Part shown: piece by piece, positions 36,183 to 44,640 of the stretch
How the letters are laid out: each line of letters opens with the position of its first letter
Position numbering within the stretch: the stretch's first letter is position 1
Program-made: the position numbers and the translations under genes
Notes under the pieces: model-generated
What the model saw: the letters and a program-made list of their open reading frames with translations, nothing else
Told to the model about the DNA's origin: nothing
The model's database searches: none
Source: Limnanthes douglasii subsp. nivea
Lineage: Eukaryota > Streptophyta > Magnoliopsida > Brassicales > Limnanthaceae
Direction of reading: 5' to 3'
Length of the DNA: 64,000 bases
NCBI GenBank assembly: GCA_036936605.1
Contig: JAUPFV010000005.1
Span: 45,900,742-45,964,741 of the forward strand

Positions 36183-36675
36183 CTTACGATCTACTTTGTT
36201 TATTTTTTATTCATACTAAAGTCCTTGGAAGGCCAAGGCACTCTTTTTGTAATGGTGTCCGGTGTTCGACCGGACAGGTTCTTTGTGTTGTACTTTGATC
36301 ATTTGAAAGTCCTTGGAAGGCCAAGGCAATTTTAAGTTATTTATTTCAATGAATATCTCTATTCTGTGCAACCATCATCTTCTTTCATTGTTTTGTTTTA
36401 ATTTTGATAGCCATAGTTTAAGTAGCCTTTAGTTGTTTCATAGTGAGAGTGTTTAAGTTCTCCGGCTAGAGTTTAAATAGCCCTTAGTTATCTCAATCTG
36501 GATAGTATGACAAGAGACAAAACTTTAAAAACACTTAGAAAATTTTTAAGAAGGCATCAAATTTTATTTAACAGCCCGGACACCTCATTAAAACCTCTCC
36601 GTGCCACCAGGGAGGAAAGAGTATGCCCCCAAATATTTACATGGATGTTCAAACAAGTAAATATTTACACAAGTG
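36183..36675. repeat. RT-D convergent 3' region with conserved inverted repeats
   Basis: Between the antisense-gene stop and the pol stop. Hairpin-capable CCTTGGAAGGCCAAGG occurs at 36223-36238 and again at 36311-36326. A perfect TGTCCGGT/ACCGGACA inverted repeat lies between them at 36256-36276. AAATATTTAC (36631-36640) pairs with GTAAATATTT (36657-36666) just beyond the pol stop, next to a CCTCTCC...GGGAGG stem near 36594-36615. Counterparts are present in RT-B, RT-C and RT-E. Confidence 0.75.
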
Positions 36676-39600
36676 CTATTCCAAGTACATCCGGAGATGC
36701 TCGATATTCCAAGGATGTGTTAGAACTCTGCCTTCTTTGTCTTCCAACCAATAAGTTCCAGGCTTAATTCTTTCAACAACCATATACGGACCCTCCCAAG
36801 TTGGTGCTAGCTTTCCGAAGAGCTTTTCTTTAGTGTGTAAGAAGACCTTCCTTAATACTTTGTCCCCTGGTTGGAAATCTCTTATCTTAACTTTGGAAGC
36901 AAACCTGCTCCTCATCAAGCCTTGATAGTGTGCAACTCGAAGGTGAGCTTTAACTCGTCTTTCTTCTATCAAATCAAGTTGACCTCTGATTGCCACCTCG
37001 TTAGCGTGTTCGGAGAAGTTGTGAACATGAAAAGAGGGGAGAGTTGCTTCTATGGGAGCTATAGCATCCATCCCATAGACCAAGGCAAAGGGTGATTCTT
37101 GTGTTGCAGCCCCAGGTGTTATCCGGTAGGCCCATAAGACCTCTTGTAAATAACTAGGCCACTTCCCAGCAGCCCCTTCCAAATTTTTCTTTAAACCGGA
37201 CAATATAGTTGTATTAGCCACTTCAACTTGCCCATTTTCTTGTGGGTGGAAAGGTGAAGAAAAACAATGTTGTATACCCCTTGAGGCACAAAAGCTCTCC
37301 ATTTCTCTATTGTCGAACTGTGACCCATTGTCTGTTGTTATTTTCTGTGGAACACCAAATCTGCAACATATGTTGGATAGAATGAATTGTATAACAGCTT
37401 TTGATGTTGTCCCTGCTAGAGGGGCTGCTTCTATCCACTTCGAGAAGTAGTTTATGGCCACAATTATAGTTTTGCGCCCTCCGGACGCCACAGGGAGAGG
37501 TCCTACTAAATCCAATCCCCACCGAGCAAAAGGAATGGGCTCAGAAATTGATTCTAAAGGAATGGCTGGTACATGAATTTCATTGTTGTACCTCTGGCAT
37601 GGGTCACACCTTCTTACCAATTCCTTAGCGTCTTTCATGATTGATGGCCAATAGTAACCGGAGAGTAAAACTCTTCTTGTTAAAGCTCTAAACCCACAAT
37701 GGGCTGATCCCTCACCATCATGCAATTCGGAGAGGACTACTTGTGACTCTTCATCCCCCAAACAACGCATGAGAAGTTTACTGTAGGACTTTTTGTACAT
37801 TACTTCTCTCAATATGATGAAACCATGTGCCTTGTGTTTCAATGTTCTGGCTAGTGACTTATCTGGAGGTACGACACCATCGGAGAGATATTGTAGGAGA
37901 GGAAACCTCCAGTCTTGAGGTTGTTTCACTTGTATTTCAAACATTTCCTCTTCTTTATCCTTATTGAGTTGAATAGAGGGGCTTTCGAGCACATGGATCC
38001 ATGGATATGACTCTGTATATGCTATGGTTGCCAATGAGTCTGCTAGCTCATTTTCTGTCCGGGGAATGTGCTCATAGATAACATCTTTAAACTTAAGTGC
38101 TTCATTTTTGAAGAGGAGTAAATACTTCACAAGTTGCTCTTTCTTAGCCTCAGATTGGCCTTGGGCATGGTGGATAAGTAGTTGGGAGTCTCTTAACAAC
38201 TTGACCCTCTTAGCCCCACAAATGTAGGCTAACTTTAACCCAGCTATAGCTGCTTCGTATTCGGACTCGTTATTAGATGCCCTGAAAGCAAAACAAATAG
38301 CCTGGTACATCTTCTCTCCATATGGGGAAGTTAAACATACTCCTGCACCACATCCCATAGTGCTAGATCCACCATCTGTTCGGACGACCCATACTTTTTT
38401 ATCTTTTATATCAGTAGCTTGCTCTGAATCCCTGTCGGAGTGGAATTCAACCAGAAAATCAGCCACAACTTGGGCTTTGACTGCTATTCGGGGAGCAAAG
38501 TCTATGTCGAAGTCCCCCAACTCTACCGATCACTTAGTCATCCTACTCGAAATATCTGCTTTTTGAAGGACATTCTTTAGGGGAAAAGAGGTCCGGACGA
38601 TGATAGGATGAGCCTGGAAATAAGGCCTCATCTTCCTTGCAGCTACCACCAGGGCTAATGCCAATTTTTCAAGTTTCAAGTAACGCCTTTTTGCATCTAT
38701 CAAGCTTTTGCTGATGTAGTACACTGGATGGGGATGACCATCTACCTCTCTTACCAGTACAGCACTGATGGCACAACTTGAAACTGCCAAATATACGAAG
38801 AGAGTCTCCCCATCGACTGGCTTAAACAAAGTTTTGGGGGAGGACAGGTGTTTCTTGATCTCATTGAAAGCCTCATCACACTGCGGGGTCCAATCGAACC
38901 CCTTTGCACCCTTCAAAGTTTGAAAGAAAGGAGCGCACCTGTCCGAAGACCTTGAGATAAATCTGTTTAAGGCAGCTAATCTCCCCGTTAACCGCTGTAC
39001 TTCTTTAATGTTTCGAGGAGGCTCCATTTGGAATAGAGCATTGAGTTGGTCCGGATCGGGTTGTATTCCATGCTCACTTATTATATAGCCTAGAAACTTC
39101 CCGGACTGCACTCCGAACACACATTTTTCTGGGTTTAATTTCAAATTCACTTTTACCAAGTTGGCAAAAGTTTCTTGGAGATCGGACAAGTGCAACTGCT
39201 CATCTACACTCTTCACCATCATGTCATCAATGTACACTTCCATATTTCTTCCAATTTGATCAGCAAATGCCTTGTTGACTAACCTCTGATAAGTAAACCC
39301 CAGCATTTTTCAAACCAAATGGCATTACTTTGTAGCAATGAAGACCTCTGTCAGTGACAAATGTGGTATGTTCTTGATCCTTCGGATCCACTTGAATCTG
39401 ATTGTATCCGGAGAAAGCATCCATAAAGGAAAGCAGCTTGTTCCCAGAGGTAGAGTCTACTAACTGATCAATCCGGGGGACCGGATACAAATCTTTTGGG
39501 CAAGCTCTATTGAGATCTGTGAATTCAATGCACATGCGCCACTTGACATTCTTCTTTTTCACCAAGACAGGATTGGCAGTCCACAAAGGGTATTGAGACT

Positions 39601-39963
39601 CCTTGATGTGCCCCATCTTTGTGAGCCTGTCAACCTCTTGTACAATGACATCAGCCTTTTCTTTGGAAAAAGCTCTTCTTTTTTAACCACTGGAGCTACG
39701 TCTCTCCGGACGGATAGGTGATGTAATATCACTTTTGATGGGACCCCAGTAACATCAGCATTGCACCAAGCAAAAACGTGCTGATGGTTCTTCAAAAACT
39801 TTAACATTTGATCTTTCAAAACATGTGGCATTTTAGACCCTATCTTGACACTTTTCCCATCTTCCAAAGAGTGTGTTTCTACCTCTTCAACTGGTATCAA
39901 CACTCCGGGGGTCTTTCTAGGGTCATCAATTTCACCCTCACCCCCAGAAAGGCCCTCAAACTG
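36676..39963 (-). pseudogene. RT-D pol: RT, RNase H x2, integrase (near-intact)
   Basis: Read from 39963 after the TAG to a stop at 36678-36676. RT: KWRMCIEFTDLNRACPKDLY near 39530 and the catalytic VYIDDMM near 39225. First RNase H (about 38800-38590): KSLIDAKRRYLKLEKLAL is retained, but the usual first-motif Asp is absent (VYLAVSS). Second, archaeal-type RNase H: TDGGS near 38375, NNESEYEAA near 38262, RDSQLLI near 38185, ENELADSLA near 38040, so all acidic residues are kept. Integrase: zinc-binding HDGEGSAH...RRCDPCQ, then Asp in DLVGPLP near 37510, Asp in TDNG near 37330 and Glu in QVEV near 37223. Lesions: a 1-nt loss near 39680, a 1-nt gain near 39297 and TGA at 38532-38530. No chromodomain seen. 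Confidence 0.9.
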
Positions 39964-39966
39964 CTA
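39958..39966 (-). promoter_or_regulatory. Candidate readthrough stop, TAG CAG TTT, between RT-D protease and RT
   Basis: Minus-strand reading CAA TAG CAG TTT. Gag-protease upstream and the RT linker downstream share one frame across this codon. The equivalent TAG in diverged RT-B is followed by CAG TTA. The context is close to the plant-virus leaky stop TAG-CAR-YYA. If real, it would set the Gag-Pro to Gag-Pro-Pol ratio. Confidence 0.5.
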
Positions 39967-42306
39967 TTGTTCATTAATACGGACTGCCCCCAGCGTTCGA
40001 GGAGCCAGGGCAGTGGCATAACATTCTCTTGCAATCTTTTGACTACTCCGGACGACTCCAACCTGTCCCTGAACAGCATACTTCAAGCACTGGTGGACCG
40101 TTGAAGTCACTGCATGCATCCTAGAGATCCATGACCTCCCTAGAATAACATTATAGCAAGTGGGACAATCCACCACAATAAAGAGTATTCTGATCATTTT
40201 CTTGAAAGGGCCCTTGCCCAATAACACCTCTTCTTCGAACTCTCCGATCACATCTGCTGAGTTGCCTGTGAAGCCCACGATTGACCTGTCCGAATTCTGA
40301 ATTACAGCTGGATTTTTCATTTTCTTGTACGTGGTTAGGAAAAGGATATTGGCTGAGCTTCCAGTATCCACCAGGATTCGTCTTATGTCATTGCCCCCTA
40401 TAGATGCTCCTATGACAACAGCATCCTCATGAGGGCTAGCAATGTTTCTTAAATCATCTTCATCAAACACAATGAAGGGGAATGAGTTTGGTGACTGATA
40501 GGATGTCATGCCTCCTTCTAGCTGGGAGGCTAAAGTATGAACATGCCTCTTTCTCGAGGAAGCAGTAGGAGCTGTCATAGTGTCCCCTCCGAAAATTGTA
40601 AGCGACTCGAAAAACTTAATGAACCCGGAGACCGATCTAGAACATTCCTCTATAGCACCCACTCTGTTTCGAGTTGGATCAGGATCCAAGTATTCAAATT
40701 CCACGTCAAACCTTTCAACTATAACCATGGCCCCCTCCGGAGCAGCATTATCTGGACCAACCCGGTGAGTGTTGTCAGGCCTGTTGTCTCCTCTTCTTTT
40801 AACGTAAGCTCCCATCTTTCCCCTTTCAATCAATTTTTGAACTTCTTGCTTCAATGCTATGCAGTCCTCAGTGGTATGACCAATATCATTGTGATATTGG
40901 CAAAAAGAGTTATTGCGATGCTCTCTGGGAGACTGCAGTGTTGCTGGTCTCCGGTAATGCACCTCATCCTTTGTTTTATCAAAGATAGTGGCCACACTTT
41001 CTTTTAACTCTGTGAACCACTCCGGTTGGACCCATGGCCCTCTCTTGTTTCTGGATTGTTGACTTTGAGCAGGAGCAGCTGGCTGAGACTGAGCTTTTGC
41101 CCTACCATGCCCCTATCCGGTCTCTCTTGCTTTGTTCCCGGACTGATTCTGATTGGGATTCGGTGCCACCGGGGTAGACCTCACCTGCCTGTTCACCCTG
41201 GTTTTCTTTGTTTCATCGACGTTTATTTGTTTGCCAACCTGATTCAGCAACCCTCCCTAAGTCATGGCCTTCTTTCTGGTCACTGAATCAGCTAGATTGC
41301 TTGGGTTCAAACCCTGTCTCAGGGATGCTATTGCTACCTGTTCGAAGCAATCAGCCAACCCATTCTTGTTGTTCACAAAACGACTTATATATTCTTTCAA
41401 GGACTCATTTGGCTCATGGGCACAATGGATTATTGTGTCTCCATTGCCCTTTAGTTCTTTACTCCCTACAAACTGCATTCGAAAGGCTACCCAAAAGGTA
41501 TCGAAGTCTTTAATACAACCCTGAGGCAGGCTGTTGTACCATTTTAGTGCACTCCCCGTGAATGACTGGGAGAATGCCCTACAGAGCAGTTTGTCATCAT
41601 CATCGAAGTTCATCATGAATTTTTTAAATTGCTCCAGATGGTTGTCCGGATCAGTACTGCCATCGTACTTCTCTATTTTGGTGCTGTCAAACCTCTTGGG
41701 GAGGTTTCCGGACAGAATTTTAGAAGAAAATGGAGATTGCCTCCAATTCCTTCCACGACTGAACACAGTATCCTCATTGGGAGTCGCAAAGATACCTGGT
41801 TCATCGTGGAAAGCAAAGGGATCCATCAGCATCTTGTCCACATGCCTCCGGCTGTGTGATGACCCTTTACCAATATTCTTCTTCATCCTTCCATGTCTAT
41901 CCCTTTTTCTTGAATACTTTTTTATCTGCCTTTGTTTCTTTCTAGTTCGACCCTCATCGCTGCTTGAGGATAAAGATTTTTCAACTCCTTCATCGTCCGA
42001 AGAGCTATCAGAAGATTCTGAGATTGAGTCAGAACTCTCCACAGGCTTGGACCGGTGAGACTTTTTAGAACTGGCACGAGTCTTTTTGGTGCTCACATGA
42101 GTTTTTGAAGATTCATGCTCTCTGAGGTTATCGGTGTGATGAGCAACCGATGCTTTGGATTTTTCTTTCATGCCCATCTTGGACTTTTCTGCCCTCAGAG
42201 CTTCTATTTCACACTTTAGCCTATCACGCTCTTCGACAGTGTATTCATCATTCTCTTCCACCACTTCGAGCAAAGCCGGTGGTAGTTTTGGATTGTCCGG
42301 ATTCAT
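39964..42306 (-). pseudogene. RT-D gag-protease
   Basis: One continuous frame from the ATG at 42306 (about 53 nt after the PBS) to the TAG at 39966-39964, broken only by TAG at 41259-41257 (a Trp position) and TAG at 41115-41113 (a Gln position). Parts in order: a charged N-terminus with NDEYTVEERDRLK; a Ser/Lys-rich stretch; the Retrotrans_gag core (YDGSTDPDNHLEQFKKFMM, KWYNSLPQG) near 41690-41300; a nucleocapsid-like CQYHNDIGHTTEDC motif near 40900; and an aspartic protease with LVDTGSSANILFL near 40365 and YNVILGRSWISRM near 40145. An alternative upstream GTG at 42351 extends the frame but is unlikely to be used. Confidence 0.9.
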
Positions 42307-42358
42307 TAGGACAGATTTTCTTAGCTGGTTTTGAATGCTTGATTCAGGCACCTTCTGC

Positions 42359-42375
42359 TCCCACTGTGGTCGCCA
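42359..42375 (-). other. RT-D primer binding site
   Basis: Minus-strand TGGCGACCACAGTGGGA, 3 nt inside the LTR-b end. It differs from the RT-B site at one base. The TGGCGACC start fits a tRNA-Arg type primer; the tRNA identity is inferred. Confidence 0.7.
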
Positions 42376-42378
42376 ATT

Positions 42379-42805
42379 TGGTATGGATAATAATCGCGTG
42401 AGGGTAGGCTAGTAATTTCAGTTGGTGTTTTAAGGTAATGTGTGGGTGTTATGTATTTAAAGTAGATAGTAGAGAGATAATTAAGCAGCTTGGTAGCAGT
42501 TAACTCTCATTACCCATAGTTAATGCAAGTGGTTGGGTATTTATACCCTGATGTTTGGGCCCTTATGGGCTTTTGGGTCATGTTTAATGGACCTGGGTCA
42601 TGTTCAAAGACCCATGAGCCCTAAGTAGGAGAGCAAGTAGCTTAGTCAATAAGTGTTTAGGTTTTTTAGTACTTTTTTCATAGTTCGAACAGTCCTATGG
42701 TCATAGTGTTCAAAACGATCTGTCCGGTTCGTATGATTTGTCCGGTCCGGAGGCCTTGGACCGATCTGTCCTTGTCCGGGGAGCGTGCAGAATTCGGACT
42801 CATCA
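42379..42805 (-). repeat. RT-D LTR-b (functional 5' LTR position)
   Basis: 427 bp, TGATGAG to CCATACCA on the minus strand, adjacent to the PBS. Sense TATA box at 42538-42545. About 14 differences from LTR-a by eye. Confidence 0.9.
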
Positions 42806-43257
42806 GGAGCCCCTTTTTTAGGTGTTTGTGCAAGTATCCTTGTCAAAGACCTGAAAAACAGTCCGACGCCAGAAGTAGTTTTTAATCCAGACAGGTCTAT
42901 GGGTTTACCCGGACAGATAAAGCTTCACGAATTCAAAACGGTTTTTGCCAGAGTTCATGGGACACGTGTCGCTCTCTGATTGGTTGCTCCAGCCGTTTTT
43001 TCACCTTGAATTTCGAACCCACCTTTTTTCGAAAAGCAACCTCTTTGATTACAAGTGGTGACATCAGCGCCGTCTTTTAATCATTGCCAAACATTTCGAA
43101 TTCTCCTAGGAATCAACTGTTTTTCAGATTTACTATAAATACAAATTCATTTCTACTGTTTTACCATCTCCTTCAAACTTACCTTTGTAAAAATTCTCAA
43201 AGCTTTCTCTCTCTAAAGTAAAAAACTTGATTCAACAGTTTATGTAGTAATTTCAGT
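42806..43257 (-). repeat. Remnant interior between LTR-b and LTR-c
   Basis: 452 bp nearly identical to 32789-33229: PPT, G-box (near 42965), TATAAATA at 43134-43141, up to the antisense-gene GTTTATG. It then breaks off into about 13 nt (AGTAATTTCAGT) that copy an LTR-internal sequence, followed by LTR-c. It has no PBS, gag, pol or antisense coding sequence. It is the 3' tip of a second, collapsed unit. Confidence 0.85.
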
Positions 43258-43684
43258 TAGTGTGGATAATAATCGCCTAAGGGTAGGCTAGTAATTTCAG
43301 TTGGTGTTTTAAGGTAGTGTGTGGGTGTTATGTATTTAGAGTAGATAGTAGAGAGATAATTAAGCAGCTTGGTAGCAGTTAACTCTCATTACACATAGTT
43401 AATGCAGGTGGTTGGGTATTTATACCCTGATGTTTGGGCCCTTATGGGCTTTCGGGTCATGTTTAATGGACCCGGGTCATGTTCAAAGACCCATGAGCTA
43501 TAAGTAGGAGAGCAAGTAGCTTAGTCAAGAAGTGTTTAGGTTTTTTAGTACTTTTGTCATAGTTCGAACAGTCCTATGGTCATAGTGTTTAAAACGATAT
43601 GTCTGGTTCGTATGATCTGTCCGGTCCGGAGGCCTTGGACCGATCTGTCCTTGTCCGGGGAGCGTGCAGAATTTGGACTCATCA
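43258..43684 (-). repeat. RT-D LTR-c (third, outermost LTR)
   Basis: 427 bp. The minus-strand end reads CCACACTA instead of CCATACCA. TATA box at 43417-43424. Its outer end CTCATCA abuts the TCGGT target duplication, so this LTR, not LTR-b, marks the true edge of the insertion. Confidence 0.9.
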
Positions 43685-43689
43685 TCGGT
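43685..43689. repeat. Target-site duplication of RT-D, right copy
   Basis: TCGGT, partner of 32357-32361, directly after the CTCATCA end of the rightmost LTR. Confidence 0.95.
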
Positions 43690-44640
43690 AACCAGGAAGA
43701 AGGCCATGCCTTGGGGCGGTTTGCTGCATCAGGTGGGAAAGAAAAATAACGTAGATAAAACAAAGACGACTATGGTGCACAAACAAGTGAGGTCTTCCCC
43801 AGCTACCCCAAACCAGAACCAGTCCGAATACAAGGCCAAAGAAACCGGACAGGGACCTAATAGGTCCAAACAGACTCAATCCCACCCAAATCCAGCTCAG
43901 AGCCAGCAGTCCAGAAATAAACGAGGACCTTGGGTCCAACCGGAGTGTTCTGGTGAGTTGAAAGAAAATATGGCAACCATTTATGACAAAACAAAAGATG
44001 AAGTGCATTTTAGGAAGCCGACAAGGCTTCAATCTCCTAGGGATAGTCGTAATACTTGTTTTTTCTAATATCATCATGATATTGGCCACAACACCGAATA
44101 CTGCATCGCTTAGAAACAAGAAGTGCAAAATCTTATTGAAAGGGGAAAACGAGGGGCTTATGTCAAGAGAAGAAGTGGAAATAGGCCTGAAAATGCTCAC
44201 CGGACTGGCCCAACGAACAATGCGGGGACATCTACTCCGGAAGGGGCTATGGTAATCCTTGAAAGATTTGTTGTCGAATCAGAGTATTTGGATCCTGATC
44301 CAACCCGGAATAAAGTGGGGGCTATAACAGAACAAATTAAGATAGTGTCCGGACTCATAAGCTTTTTGGAGTCACTTACTATATTTGGAGGGGACGCTAT
44401 GACTGCGCCAACTCCTTCTTCAAGGAAGAGGCATGTCCAGACTCTAGCTACTCAATTAGAGGGAGGCATGTCTTCTTATCAATCCCAAATTCCTTTTCCC
44501 TTCATTGTTTTTGATGAAGATTATCTAAGAGATATAGTTGGGCCTCATGAGGATGATGTGGTGATAGGAGCTTCAATTGGCGTATGTGTATCGACTTTAC
44601 TGACCTCAACAGATGTTTCCCAAAAGATCTCCATCCAGTC
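43685..44640 (+). pseudogene. RT-C gag C-terminal part and protease start
   Basis: Continues the gag of 31793-32361 as VTRKKAMPWGGLL, then a Pro/Gln/Asn-rich linker. The nucleocapsid motif is damaged (FF stop YHHDIGHNTEYC near 44070, where Cys-Gln is expected) with a stop at 44066. The downstream GAMVILERF...DPDPTRNKVGAI and SSRKRHVQTLATQLEGGM stretch matches RT-D up to VIGASIG near 44580. Sequence then jumps to the RT, so the protease DTG and the PR-RT boundary are deleted. Confidence 0.85.

Larger units (their letters stand above)
32362..43684 (-). mobile_element. RT-D: composite Tat-type Ty3/gypsy insertion with three LTRs
   Basis: Minus-strand element nested in RT-C gag and bounded by TCGGT. 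From right to left: LTR-c (43258-43684), a 452-bp remnant interior, LTR-b (42379-42805), PBS, gag-protease, TAG, pol, convergent region, antisense gene on the plus strand, PPT and LTR-a (32362-32788). The LTRs are each 427 bp and differ at only about 3 percent of positions by eye, so this is the youngest and best-preserved copy. Lesions are few: two in-frame stops in gag, two nearly compensating frameshifts in RT, one stop between the RNase H domains and one in the antisense gene. Confidence 0.9.

Noticed and set aside
38530..38532. TGA between RNase H domains as a second programmed stop
   Set aside because: RT-C has TAG and RT-B has TGG at this codon, and the following bases do not form a known readthrough context; independent decay is simpler.
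41534..42058. 174-codon plus-strand frame over RT-D gag
   Set aside because: Shadow of the real gag frame on the other strand; the Ser/Leu/Phe-rich text mirrors Ser/Lys/Asp codons.
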